From an uncultured Clostridia bacterium (lineage in GTDB: Bacteria > Bacillota > Clostridia > TANB77 > CAG-508), in NCBI GenBank assembly GCA_934157205.1, contig CAKPHJ010000006.1, forward strand, positions 1 to 58,492: a stretch of 58,492 nt of DNA. Direction: 5' to 3'. The notes beneath the pieces are model-generated. The model was not told where the DNA came from. It saw only the letters and a list, made by a program, of their open reading frames with translations, and ran no database searches. Of the stretch, positions 9,201 to 18,980 are shown one piece after another. Numbering within the stretch: the stretch's first letter is position 1; every line of letters starts with the position of its first letter. The translations under genes were made by a program, and so were the position numbers.

Positions 9201-11026
9201 TTAACAAAACAACTGAATTCGTCTATAACTTTTCCATCTTTTATTTTCATTATTCCAACTTCAGTTATTTTTTCATTAACTGCTGAAAATCCTGTAGTTT
9301 CTAAGTCTAATACACAATATGTTGTATCTATACTTTGTCCTTTATCATTTGCTACAACAGGATTTTTATCTGGTGCTAAATATGCTTCCACCCCATATAT
9401 AATTTTCATTTCTTTATTGTCATAACCTAAAAGCTTATGAGCTTCTGGAAATGCTTGTACAACTCCATGATCTGTAATAGCAATTGATTTCATTCCCCAT
9501 TTCATAGCTCTTTTTATTAAATCTGTAGCAGATGTCATTGCATCCATTTGACTCATTTGTGTATGCATATGTAGTTCCACTCTTTTTACTTCTGCTTCAT
9601 CTTTCCTAATGTTCTTTTTTAATCCTTCTGTTTCAATAATAGTATTTGCCATAACTGTTAATTCATTTGAAAATGTATCCATTGAAACATTACCTGAAAC
9701 TTTTAAACCTTTTGCACTTTTTATTCGTTTCATTGTTTTTTTAGCTGTTTCTTTATTTAAAAAAGCTTTACATGTTATTGTACTAGTTCCATCATATAAA
9801 TCAAAACTAAACAATGTTTTTCCAGATTTTAGAGTTCTATCTTCTGTAAAAATAACTTCACCTTGTAATGCTATTTTTCCATCATCAACCCCTAAATCTT
9901 TTACTTTAAATAATGGTTCTGTAATGTTTTCTGACATTCCTAATATTAGAGGTGTATCTTCTTTTTCTTCTTCTGTTGGCAATTCTGGTATATTAGCATC
10001 TGTTTCAATTATTATATTTGCAATTACTGTAATATCACCTGCATATGTATCTAATCCTGCTTTTCCTATTATTTTTAATGTTTTAGAGTTATCTATTTTT
10101 TCTGTAATTTCTTTTCCTTCATCATAATCTTTTGCAAAAGATTTACATGTTATTGTTCCAGTTCCATCATATAAATCAAAAATTATCATTCCTTTTCCAG
10201 ATTTTGTTTCTCTAACTTCACTTGTTACTTTTCTTCCTTCTAAAGTAACTCTTCCATCATTTGCTGAAATGTCTTTTATTTTCATGTGCTTTTCTTTTGC
10301 TTTAGAAGGTTTTCCCATAATATAATTTTCTGGTTGTGTTAAATCTGATGGTTCTTCTTGCATATTTTCGCTCATTTCTGGAATATATCCTTCAATTTCT
10401 TGTGGCATTTGATAATCTATATCATGATATTCTTCTATATTATTTTCATTTTGCATTTTTTGTTCTTTTTGTTTTTCTTCTATTTTTGCAACTGCATTTG
10501 CTTGTTCTTCTTCAATTTTTCTTTTTATTTCTTCTAAAGAGTCTTTAGTTATATCTTCTATTAATTCAATATTATAATCAGTTTGAAATAAATTTTTCAA
10601 AACTTTTTTTAATTCTTTATCTGTTCTTTTTGCTCTTAAAAAATCAGCACCTTTTATATGCATTTTTATTAAAATATTATTTTGATTTTCTTCAATATCA
10701 CTTTTTAATAATAACATTGGCTTAGTTAATGGATATTTATGTGCCATATATGCTATTATATTTCTCCATTCTTCTTTTATTGTTTTCTTTTTCACAGATT
10801 CATGATAATCAATTTTTATGTCTATATTTGAAAATTGAAATCTTTCTCTTAAAAATTTTTCAAAAAACCATAATTCTTTTATATCCAAATATTCATCGAA
10901 ATATATATCAACTTCTAATTTGTTTTCTTTTTTTATAACATTTAGTTCAGTTATTTCTGCATATTTTAAATTAGAACTTGTTTTATAATCACTAAATATT
11001 TCGCCTATTTTCTTCTTATTTGCCAT
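6247..11026 (-). CDS. polC: DNA polymerase III alpha subunit, Gram-positive type (PolC), with four CGG +1 recoding sites
   Basis: Main replicative polymerase. Read as plain triplets the gene is broken. Skipping the C of four in-frame CGG codons (8594-8596, 8548-8550, 7698-7700, 7181-7183) gives one frame of 1591 residues with no gaps. Domains in order: N-terminal domain to about 160, a charged linker, two tandem OB folds (about 248-341 and 371-466), PHP (ELHMHTQMS near 484), inserted DEDD proofreading exonuclease (VLDLETTGF near 572), rest of PHP, zinc-binding CPNC...CPKC, and the polymerase core with DIDLNFSGEYQ. The C-terminal half includes VGSFGIPEFG and ends with an HhH-like GLGTVAAEGIV. 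It is longer than the usual roughly 1,440 residues, partly because of the second OB fold. ATG with AAGGAG upstream. The middle lies in a third frame that no single triplet reading covers. Confidence 0.95.
7181..7183 (-). other. CGG recoding site 4 in polC
   Basis: Triplets read AAA GCT TTA CGG AGT TAC. Skipping C gives K-A-L-G-V-T-P-E-Q, which joins the upstream ETMSIFSSTKAL to the downstream HSQVGSFGIPEFG. Confidence 0.93.
7698..7700 (-). other. CGG recoding site 3 in polC
   Basis: Triplets read GGA TTT AAT CGG AGA TAA. Skipping C gives G-F-N-G-D-K-E-P-D-I-D-L-N-F, the conserved PolC active-site stretch with the catalytic DIDLNF. Confidence 0.93.
8548..8550 (-). other. CGG recoding site 2 in polC
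   Basis: After site 1 the frame reads GAA TTA CGG AAG AAC TGA. Skipping C gives GAA TTA GGA AGA ACT GAC, continuing into DEEIEEIANDYDYLEIQP as expected. It lies only 46 bases after site 1. Confidence 0.9.
8594..8596 (-). other. CGG recoding site 1 in polC
   Basis: Triplets read TTA CGG AAG TGC ATG TGA and stop. Skipping C gives TTA GGA AGT GCA TGT GAG, that is L-G-S-A-C-E-A-G-E-L, the conserved PolC sequence at the end of the PHP region. Confidence 0.9.
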
Positions 11027-11252
11027 ATAATCGTCTCCTTGTTTTTGTTTATGATTATTTTTAATATTTTATCTTCAGCATATTTTGGTCCCCATTTATT
11101 TTTTTGTGTTGCAATTGCACTTAATGTAAAATTTATTAATTACAACTATTATTTTTAAATTGTAACACATTTTATAAAATTTCATATTATATATCATACA
11201 AAGGAAACAACAAAAGAAAACATATTTCTTTATATGAAAGGAGGTCTAGACT

Positions 11253-11369
11253 ATGCCAGAAAATAGAGGATGCGGTGGATTCGGTTTCGGTGATGACTGT
11301 TGCTGGATTATAATTCTTATATTATTAATATGCTGTTGTTGTGGTGGTAATAGAGGTGGCTGTTGCTAA
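11253..11369 (+). CDS. 38-residue Cys/Gly-rich membrane miniprotein
   Basis: Tiny gene with a strong ribosome-binding site (AAAGGAGG, nine bases before ATG). It encodes a Gly-rich head (GCGGFGFGDD), Cys-Cys-Trp, one hydrophobic helix (IIILILLI), four consecutive Cys, and a GGNRGGCC tail. Small Cys/Gly-rich proteins of this layout are common in clostridia; some databases name them chorion-like high-cysteine proteins, and YjcZ-type sporulation peptides look similar. Function is unknown. It is divergent from polC and followed by a strong bidirectional terminator. The eight cysteines suggest metal binding or cross-linking. Confidence 0.75.
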   Translation: MPENRGCGGFGFGDDCCWIIILILLICCCCGGNRGGCC

Positions 11370-11407
11370 TCCAATTTACAACTTCACTTATTAATATTTA
11401 TTATTTA

Positions 11408-11443
11408 AAGTGCTATAGGAGGCTTTAGTTCCTATAGCACTTT
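11408..11443. terminator. bidirectional terminator
   Basis: Perfect 13-base-pair stem AAGTGCTATAGGA / TCCTATAGCACTT with a T run on the plus side and an A run on the other. It separates the miniprotein gene (plus) from the convergent surface-protein gene (minus). Confidence 0.85.
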
Positions 11444-11458
11444 TCTTTTGCTATTACT

Positions 11459-12645
11459 TTAGTCTTTAAATCTTTTTCCTCTTCCTTTTTTTGATTGTTT
11501 ATATTCATTCTTGTTGTTATACTCATTTAAAAAAGTTTTTTTAGCTGTTTCTTTTGACATTTCCTCAAATTCGTTTTTATTCTTATTTATTTTATGTTCA
11601 TTTTTTTCGTCATTTTCTTGTTCATTTCTTCCATAAAAAGAAACTTCTGAATATTCATTATCATATTTGCTTCTATTTTTTATTTTCTTAATAATTATAA
11701 TAAGAATTATAATTATTATTATTGCTGCTGCTACTATTGTTATAATCTTTTTTGTATTTTCTTCTTTTTCTTGTTTTTCTTTTGCTATTTTTTCTTCATC
11801 TACCAAACTTTTATTTACAATTATTTGATATATTGCTACATTATCTTCATTGCTATCTGAAACAAGTATTGTTATAACATTTTCTCCTTCTTTTAATTCT
11901 TCATTACCTACAATTTCTACCTTATAGCTTTCATCTGTTGGCTCAGCTTGTATATTTAATTTTGTGTCTTCTCCTATATATTTTAAATTATATTCATATA
12001 TATCTGTTTGAAAATTTGGTTCTAAATTTAATTCGTTTATTTTTAAATTTTTTAATCCCTCTTGATTATTTTTTTCTATATTTTCATCACTTTCTGTAGT
12101 ATTTGCATCTTCGCTTTTAACAATTGTTATTGTATATGTTTTTGTTGCTCCATTTTCAGCTGTAACTACAACATTTGCATTTGTTTGCTTACTTGTTAGT
12201 GTTTTTACACCTGTTCCTGTAATTTTAGCTTTTGAACTTTGAGCTTGTGCATAAATTTCTACAGATTCTGTATCTTCTGGAACAATTACATTATATTTAG
12301 TTTGTGTAGGTTTAAAGCCAGAAAAATCATGTGGTCTTATTCCTAATGTTTTTAAATTTGCATTACTTGACTTTGTACTAGATGTACTTGAACTACTTGA
12401 TTTTGTAGTTGTATTTTTGTTGGTATTTATATTGCTATTATTAGTTTTTGTTTCTTTTTCTGTTGTACTTGATGTTATTCCGTGTATTTGTGGATGTACT
12501 TGTATTTCCGAGCAGTTGTATTGCTTGATGTTATATTTGTATTACTATTTAAAGCTGTATTATTTGTAGCATATGTACTAAAATTTCCTCCTATTAAAAT
12601 TCCTAAAATTATTGTAATTATTATTTTTTTACTTTTGTTTTTCAT
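11459..12645 (-). CDS. cadherin-like repeat surface protein with C-terminal anchor, two CGG +1 recoding sites
   Basis: Only a C-terminal piece shows as a triplet frame. Skipping C at CGG 12508-12510 and 12480-12482 gives one protein of 394 residues. It has an N-terminal signal segment (KIIITIILGILIGG), a Ser/Thr/Asn-rich linker, and two tandem cadherin-like beta-sandwich modules (about 120-205 and 220-310) ending in the typical TYTITIV and VAIYQIIVNKS strands. A membrane helix follows (ITIVAAAIIIIIILIIIIKK), then a basic, charged tail likely to be cytoplasmic. Such proteins are cell-surface adhesins or scaffolds; the ligand is unknown. ATG at 12645 with AAGGA upstream. Both recoding sites lie in the low-complexity linker. 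Confidence 0.85.
12480..12482 (-). other. CGG recoding site 2 in the surface protein
   Basis: After site 1 the frame reads AAT ACA CGG AAT AAC and then hits TAA. Skipping C gives N-T-G-I-T-S-S-T-T-E-K and continues open through both cadherin-like modules to the stop at 11459. Confidence 0.87.
12508..12510 (-). other. CGG recoding site 1 in the surface protein
   Basis: Triplets read ACT GCT CGG AAA TAC and reach TAA 30 bases further on. Skipping C gives T-A-G-N-T-S-T-S-T-N-T and keeps the Ser/Thr-rich linker going. Confidence 0.85.
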
Positions 12646-12706
12646 TTTTTATCATTCCTTTTTTATTTTTTACTACTTAATAAATTTTTCTATATTAAGT
12701 TTTGTA

Positions 12707-13604
12707 TTATATTATTTTATGTTTTTTCATTACTTTTTCTAATTGTTCTTTATTGTTTTTTGAAAGTTCAATTAAAGGCAAACGTGGTTTTCCATAATTA
12801 TACCCCATTAAATTTAAAGCATATTTAACCGGAATTGGATTAACTTCTGAAAATAGTGCTTCTATTAAGTCTATAACATTTAGTTGCATTTTTTTTGCTT
12901 CTTCTATTTTACCTTTCCAAAATTTTTGAATCATGTCATTAGTATATTGTGGTATTACATTTGATAAAACTGATATTACACCCTTTCCACCTAATGACAA
13001 TATTGGAATTATTTGATCATCATTTCCTGAGTATATGTCTAAGTTTTCTTTACAAAGTTCTGCAATTTTTGCTACTTGCGAAATATTTCCACTTGCTTCT
13101 TTTATTGCTACTATATTTTTTATTTTTGAAAGTTTTAAGCAAATTTGTGGCTCTATATTAACTCCTGTTCTACTTGGTACATTATACATTATTATTGGTA
13201 TTTTTACCGATTTAGAAATTGCTTTATAATGTTTAATTAAACCGTTCTTGTGTTGTTTTATTATAATATGGTGTTACAATTAGCAATGCATCTGCTCCTG
13301 CATCTTCAGCATATTTTGATAATTCTATAGCTGAATTTGTGTTGTTTGAACCAGTTCCTGCTATAATTTTAGCTTTTTTATTTACTGTTTTAACAGCAAA
13401 TTTTATTATTTCTTTTCTTTCACTGTCAGACATGGTTGCAGATTCTCCTGTTGTGCCACATACTACAATAGCAGGAATACCTTCTTTTATTTGATTTTCT
13501 AACATTTTTTTAAATTCTTCAAAATTTATTCCATCTTTGGTAAATGGTGTAACTATTGCTGTTCCACAACCTTTAAAAATTGTTTTATTCATAACATTTT
13601 TCAT
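12707..13604 (-). CDS. dapA: 4-hydroxy-tetrahydrodipicolinate synthase, one CGG +1 recoding site
   Basis: Condenses pyruvate and aspartate semialdehyde in lysine, meso-diaminopimelate and spore dipicolinate synthesis. Skipping C at CGG 13242-13244 joins two halves into 298 residues, the normal length. Motifs: GTAIVTPF, VVCGTTGES, the catalytic Tyr in YNVPSRTG and the Schiff-base Lys in VAIKEASG, where an N-terminal TIM barrel is expected. The restored join reads KTTQEGLIKHYKAI, as in the family. ATG start with AAAGGAATG upstream. It is divergent from the U32 peptidase gene. It supplies the substrate branch that dpaA (36123-36995) would use in sporulation. Confidence 0.95.
13242..13244 (-). 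other. CGG recoding site in dapA
   Basis: Triplets read CAA GAA CGG TTT AAT TAA and stop. Skipping C gives CAA GAA GGT TTA ATT AAA CAT TAT, that is Q-E-G-L-I-K-H-Y. This is a CGGT site. Confidence 0.93.
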
Positions 13605-13795
13605 TCCTTTCTGTTTTATTCATTGTAAAAATACAATGCTTTTTAATTAATTTTATTAATGAGTTTGAAAAATATGTTATAATTTACAATTCAATAATAG
13701 ATTGTGACACAAAGTTTAAAATTTTGCTATTTAATTTTAATATTCCTTACATTTCACAATTATATATTATATTAATTTGTTTTTCAACATTATAG

Positions 13796-13823
13796 TTACA
13801 TTTTTTATAATTTATGATATACT
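13796..13823 (+). promoter_or_regulatory. putative sigma-A promoter of the U32 peptidase gene
   Basis: TTACAT (13796-13801) and TATACT (13818-13823) are separated by 16 bases, about 82 bases upstream of the ATG at 13906. The match is reasonable, but such boxes are frequent by chance in AT-rich DNA. Confidence 0.4.
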
Positions 13824-13905
13824 ATGATTACAATTTACAATTTATATAGTTTCACTATAAAATTTAGATTGCAAATTTATCACATATTTGAAAGAAGGAA
13901 ATAAA

Positions 13906-16372
13906 ATGATAGAATTATTATCTCCTGTAGGTGACTTTGAAACACTAAAAGCCGCAGTTCAAAATAATGCAGACAGTGTTTATTTTGGTGCAAACATTTT
14001 TAGTGCAAGAGCTTTTGCTCATAATTTTGATTTAGAAGAACTAAAAAAAGCCATAGAATATGCTAAAATAAGAGGGGTAAAAACTCATTTAACATTAAAT
14101 ACATTAATAAAAGATACTGAATTCAACTCGGCAATTAATTTGGCTAAAAAAGCCTATGAATTTGGTATTGATGCAATTATTGTACAAGATTTTGGACTTG
14201 CTATGCAATTAATAAAACTTTTTCCAGATTTACCAATACACGCAAGTACTCAAATGACTGTACACAATTTAAATGGTGCTTTGGAATTACAAAGTTTAGG
14301 ATTCAAAAGAATTGTTTTATCTAGAGAACTTTCAACAGACGAAATTGAGCACATATGTAAAAATACCAATATAGAAATTGAATGTTTTGCACATGGTGCA
14401 TTATGTATTTCATATTCTGGTCAATGTTTATTTTCAAGCATTATTGGTGGTCGTTCTGGAAATCGTGGCAAATGTGCACAACCATGTAGATTGCCTTATG
14501 AACTATTAGAAAATATTACTAAAATAAACTCAGGTTATTTATTAAGTACTAAAGATTTATATTCTTTAGAATATATACCATTTTTTATAAAAGCAGGTGT
14601 TAAATGTTTAAAAATTGAAGGAAGAATGAAATCTCCTGAATATGTTGCAACTGTTACAAGAATATATAAAAAATACATAAATTTAGCTTTATCTAATAAT
14701 CCATATATAATAGATCCAGATGATAAAAAAGAACTTATGCAAGTATTTAACAGAGGTATGTCTTCAAATGGTCATTTAAATTCTGATGGTAACCAAAGCT
14801 TAATTTTTAAAGAAAAACCAAATAACATGGGAATTTTTTTAGGAAAAGTTCAAAACTATAATGAAAATAAAGGTCATATAACTGTAAAACTTCAAGAAAA
14901 TATTAGCATTGGAGATACCATTGCATTAGAAAATGAAAATGGAAAATATACAATTTCAGAATTAATGGAAAAGGGAAAAAATATTACCAAAACTAAAATT
15001 GGTCAAACTGTTGTAATTGGCAGAATGAAGGGCAATATATCACCAAATAACAAAATTTATAAAATGTCTTCTAAAAAACTTTCAACATTTGCTCGTGATT
15101 CTTATAAAAATGAAAACAGAAAAATCTTTCTAAGCTGTAATGTAAAAATAAAAAAGAATGAACCCATATCTATTGAAGTTTTTTCGGCTAATAATTTTGA
15201 ATTATATAAAAATTTACATGTTTATTATGAAATTAAAGAATTTCCTACAGAAGCTCAAAACAAGCCTTTAGATATTCAAACAATAAAAAGGCAAATTTCA
15301 AAAACAGCTTCTACACCTTATGAATTTAAACAAATAAATATAGAACTTACTCCAAATACGTTTCTTTCAAAAATAAGTTTACTAAATGAGCTTAGAAGAA
15401 AATCTTTAGAACAAGTTTCAGAATATGCTAAAGATAATTGTAAAAGAATTTTGCCAAATTATGAATCTTCCAGCAACATTCAAAATGCTGTTGTTCAAGA
15501 TTCAATAATTTCTAAAATGAGAAATAATGTCAATTCAAATGAAAATTTATCTAATTCAAATATTCCACAAATATCTTTATTACTAAACAATTTGAATTTA
15601 GAATTTGATTATTCAAAACTTAAAAAAATTGACAATATATACATACCTTTAAAATTTTTTATAAACAAAAAATATCATAACATTTTAAAGAAATTAAGCT
15701 CTAAAGCTAATTTATATATTTATATGCCAACTATAATAAAAGGAAATTACAACAATTTATTTTATGCAAATGCAAAAAATTCGGTTAAACTGTTTGATAT
15801 AAAAGGATTTGTTGTTTCTAATATATGTAATATAAAAATGCTAAATGATTTATTTGAAGATATAAATGATTACTTTAAATTAGTTAGCAATTATACTTTT
15901 AATGTTTTTAACAATAATACGGTTTTAGAACTAAAAAAATTGGGAATTAGCAAATTTACTTTATCTCCCGAATTAGATTTGAAAACAATAAATACACTTT
16001 GCGAATATAGATATATGCAAAAAGAACTTATTGTATATGGAAGAACACCTTTAATGAATATGAATTATTGTCCATTAGGCGAATCTAATAAGTGCTATCC
16101 AGAATGTAGCTTAAAATGTAATACTAATAATTCCTACTTTTTAAAAGATCGTCTTAATATGAAATTTCCAATTATGCCTGATAATATTCAAACTGTTTCA
16201 ACTATTTTTAACAGTAAAATAACTTCAATTTCACCTAAAAATTTATTAATTGACTCTGCTCGAATTGATATATTAGATGAAAGTATTGAAGAAATAAACA
16301 ATATTATTACTACTGTAATTAACCGGAAATCGTTTAGAAGGTTCAATTTATACAAATGGAAATTATAAATAA
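13906..16372 (+). CDS. U32 family peptidase / RlhA-like protein, CGG +1 site near the C-terminus
   Basis: Long U32 protein of 821 residues. The N-terminal U32 core has VYFGANIFSARAFA, HASTQMTVHN, FAHGALCISYSGQC and GKCAQPCRLPY, whose cysteines bind an iron-sulfur cluster in relatives. A central barrel insert and a C-terminal DUF3656-like region follow, with a second Cys set (CPLGESNKCYPECSLKC). Family members are annotated as collagenase-like peptidases, but several act in RNA hydroxylation (RlhA, TrhP), so a tRNA or rRNA role is likely. At CGG 16324-16326, skipping C gives an NGNRLEGSIYTNGNYK end, close to the usual G-x-R-x-x-G tail, and a stop at 16372. The unshifted frame would end with different residues six bases earlier. 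ATG preferred over an upstream TTG because AAGGAA precedes it. Confidence 0.88.
16324..16326 (+). other. CGG recoding site in the U32 peptidase gene
   Basis: ATT AAC CGG AAA as triplets versus ATT AAC GGA AAT CGT TTA GAA GGT with C skipped. Both frames end within a few bases of each other, so the support comes only from the fit of the restored N-G-N-R-L-E-G to the family tail. This is the least certain of the sites. Confidence 0.7.
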
Positions 16373-16384
16373 TTAGTAATAATT

Positions 16385-16406
16385 AAAGGGGCTTTTTAGC
16401 CCCTTT
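16385..16406. terminator. bidirectional terminator between convergent genes
   Basis: Stem AAAGGGGC (16385-16392) / GCCCCTTT (16399-16406) with a six-base loop. It serves the U32 gene (plus) and the RNHCP gene (minus), whose stop overlaps the hairpin. Confidence 0.8.
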
Positions 16407-16719
16407 AATATTGCTTACTGCTCAATTTTATAATTAAATCCATATTATCATCATTAGCAGATTTATTTTTTTTAATTGCTCCACATTTTTTGCACTTAAA
16501 TACTATAACATAACCCTTTTTTGCACTAATTTCTAAACCAACAGGTTCTAATATTCCTTTACAAGTTTCTTCTCTATCTCCTGGATTTTTATCAACATGT
16601 TTAGAATGTAAACAAAATGGGCAATGATTTCTACATGAATACCCTAATTTAGATACCTTTTTTCCACAATTTTCACATATAAATTCTTCATCAATTTCTG
16701 TAAAATTTCTACTTTCCAA
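16405..16719 (-). CDS. RNHCP domain zinc-finger protein
   Basis: Protein of 104 residues. It carries CENCGKKV, the signature SCRNHCPFCLHSKHVD that names the domain, and a second pair CKKCG near the C-terminus. The eight Cys/His positions suggest two zinc sites and nucleic-acid binding. The function of the family is not established. Start is TTG at 16719, about ten bases after AAAGGA; the nearby ATG runs into a stop within six codons. It follows the nucleoside kinase by 15 bases, so co-transcription is likely. Confidence 0.85.
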   Translation of the reverse strand: MESRNFTEIDEEFICENCGKKVSKLGYSCRNHCPFCLHSKHVDKNPGDREETCKGILEPVGLEISAKKGYVIVFKCKKCGAIKKNKSANDDNMDLIIKLSSKQY

Positions 16720-16734
16720 TTTTCATCTATCCTT

Positions 16735-18375
16735 TTAATATTTAAAATCTCCACCACCAAGAAATTCTTTTAACAATGAATTTGTTGGTACATATTCTGC
16801 TGGAATTTCTTTAAAATATTTTAATATATTTATTAATCTTTGTGCTTCTGCGTGTTCTTCTTCATCTTCTGGTATTTCTTCTAATAAAGGTAATGCTATT
16901 TTTTTTAATACTCCAAGTTCATATATTAGTGATGTATTAAAAATACTATTAGCTTCTTCTTGATATGGATATATATTTTTTTCTTCGCCTTTGTTTACCA
17001 TATGCCATGTTGCTATAGTATGTTTTGCACTATAACTTCTAAATTGATAATCCCTTACTATTCTTCTAACAAGTCTTGTATCTGTTGTTGAAATTCTATT
17101 GTATCTATCCATATTTAAAACAGTTAATGCACTTATATAGATTTTATATTTTTGATCTTTTGCAATACTATTTGTTAGTCTATCATTTAAACAATGTATT
17201 CCTTCTATTACGAGTACTTCGTCATTTTCAAGCTTCATTTTTTGTCCATTATATTTTTTTGTTCCTACTTTAAAATCAAATTTAGGCATTTCAATTTCTT
17301 CACCATTTAATAATTTTGTTAAATGATCATTAAATAATTTTAAGTCTATTGCTTCTATACATTCGAAATCATATTCTCCATTTTCATCTTTAGGAGTATC
17401 TTTTCTTTCTACAAAATAATTGTCTACAGATATTGTTACTGGCTTTAATCCATTTAGCTTTAATTGAATTCCAAGTCTTTGAGCAAATGTAGTTTTTCCT
17501 GATGATGATGGTCCTGCAATTAATATCATTTTTATTTTTCTGTTTTTAGCTATTTTATCTGCAATATTTGCTATTTTCTTTTCATGAAGTGCTTCATCTA
17601 ACATTATATAATCTTTTATTGTTTTTTCTGTAACAGATTTATTTAATCTATAAACTGTTTCAATATTTAAAATTCTGTGAATATCTTCATATTCATTTAA
17701 TGCCCATGCAAGTTTTTTATTTTCTATAAATTTAGGTAATTGTTCAGGTTCTTGTGAACTAGGATATCTTATTAAAAATCCATTATTGTATTTTACAACT
17801 TCAAAAATTTTAGCAATACCTGTTCTATCTGCAATTAATCCATAACAATAATTATAATAGTCTTCACAATAATACATATATATACTATTATTGTTTGTTA
17901 AATCATACTGTAACTTTCCTTTTGCTGTATTATTCTCCTCATAAAATTTTTTTGCTTCTTCTCTATTCATTATAACTTGTTTTATTGGTATATTTTTTCT
18001 AACAATTTCACGCATTCTTTTATTTAATTTTTCTATGAATTCTTCAGTAATTTCAAAATTTTCAACATCACAAAACATTGAATTGTTTAATTGATAATCT
18101 ACTTCTAATTTCTCATTTGGATACATTTCCTCAAATGCTTTTGATAATATATATACTAAAGTTGTTCTATATATTTTACTACCTTCTTTTGAAGAAATAT
18201 CAATTAATTTAATATTTCCTTCTTTTTCTATTTTAGAATCTAAACTTACATAATTATTATTAAATATTGCTGCTACCACTGCATATTTACTTTTTAATAT
18301 TTCATCTTTTAAAACTTCTTTTATCTTTTTTCTTTCGTCTATTTCTATTAAATTTCCATTGTATTCAATTTTCAT
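16735..18375 (-). CDS. nucleoside (uridine-type) kinase with TGS and threonyl-tRNA-synthetase-like N-terminus
   Basis: Protein of 546 residues. A TGS-like N-terminal fold (1-60) is followed by a region related to the second editing-like domain of threonyl-tRNA synthetase. A P-loop kinase domain comes from about 275, with LIAGPSSSGKTTFAQRL, the substrate region SVDNYFVERKDTP, and VLVIEGIHCLND. This architecture is common in clostridia and annotated as nucleoside kinase; the phosphate acceptor is not settled. ATG after AGGAGG. It lies ten bases downstream of an M23 peptidase gene in the same operon. Confidence 0.9.
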   Translation of the reverse strand: MKIEYNGNLIEIDERKKIKEVLKDEILKSKYAVVAAIFNNNYVSLDSKIEKEGNIKLIDISSKEGSKIYRTTLVYILSKAFEEMYPNEKLEVDYQLNNSMFCDVENFEITEEFIEKLNKRMREIVRKNIPIKQVIMNREEAKKFYEENNTAKGKLQYDLTNNNSIYMYYCEDYYNYCYGLIADRTGIAKIFEVVKYNNGFLIRYPSSQEPEQLPKFIENKKLAWALNEYEDIHRILNIETVYRLNKSVTEKTIKDYIMLDEALHEKKIANIADKIAKNRKIKMILIAGPSSSGKTTFAQRLGIQLKLNGLKPVTISVDNYFVERKDTPKDENGEYDFECIEAIDLKLFNDHLTKLLNGEEIEMPKFDFKVGTKKYNGQKMKLENDEVLVIEGIHCLNDRLTNSIAKDQKYKIYISALTVLNMDRYNRISTTDTRLVRRIVRDYQFRSYSAKHTIATWHMVNKGEEKNIYPYQEEANSIFNTSLIYELGVLKKIALPLLEEIPEDEEEHAEAQRLINILKYFKEIPAEYVPTNSLLKEFLGGGDFKY

Positions 18376-18385
18376 AAGTTTCCTC

Positions 18386-18979
18386 CTATTTTATTAATTC
18401 TTTATCAGTATCATATGGGACATCATCTTTTTTAAAATTCCATGGTTCATCTGATGCTAAAATTCTCCAAAGTGATGCATATGGCTCTAATGTAAATTCT
18501 TTTGTTAATTTATTAAAATCTCTTTTTGGTAATAATTCAAGAGGATCTATTGTATAATCTAATCCAGTTTCTTCTGTATTCTCTTTTCTTATTTCTAAGT
18601 GTAAATGTGGCACTCTAGAACCACCACTACAACCAGTTATTCCAATTACTGTATTACAATCAACAATATCACCTGGTTTCACAAAAAAATTTCTTAAATG
18701 TCCATAAACAACTCTTCTTCCATCTTCATTTAATATTTCCACTTTATTTCCATAACCATCATTAAAAGCATCATATCCTTCTGTTGTTGTTCCATCAAAT
18801 TCAGCAAGTAATACCTTTCCTTTTGATATTGGATGAACTTCTGTTCCTATATCTGCAGTAATATCAAACCCAGAATGTGCTCTTTGTTTAAACAACACAT
18901 AATGATTTTTTCTTATTCCATATTTGTCATGCTCACACACTTTATATTTTGGTTCTATTGGCCATTTATATTGTTCCAT
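18386..18979 (-). CDS. M23 (LytM-type) peptidase domain protein
   Basis: Protein of 197 residues. The M23 zinc-site motifs are present: HSGFDI (HxxxD type) and HLHLEI (HxH). They lie around RRVVYGHL and VKPGDIV, so this is a likely Gly-Gly or peptidoglycan cross-link endopeptidase. No clear signal peptide is present, so it may act on the mother-cell side during sporulation or leave by another route. ATG start after GAGGGAAG. Its start follows the GNAT-like gene immediately and its end lies ten bases before the kinase gene. Confidence 0.88.
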   Translation of the reverse strand: MEQYKWPIEPKYKVCEHDKYGIRKNHYVLFKQRAHSGFDITADIGTEVHPISKGKVLLAEFDGTTTEGYDAFNDGYGNKVEILNEDGRRVVYGHLRNFFVKPGDIVDCNTVIGITGCSGGSRVPHLHLEIRKENTEETGLDYTIDPLELLPKRDFNKLTKEFTLEPYASLWRILASDEPWNFKKDDVPYDTDKELIK

Positions 18980-18980
18980 T

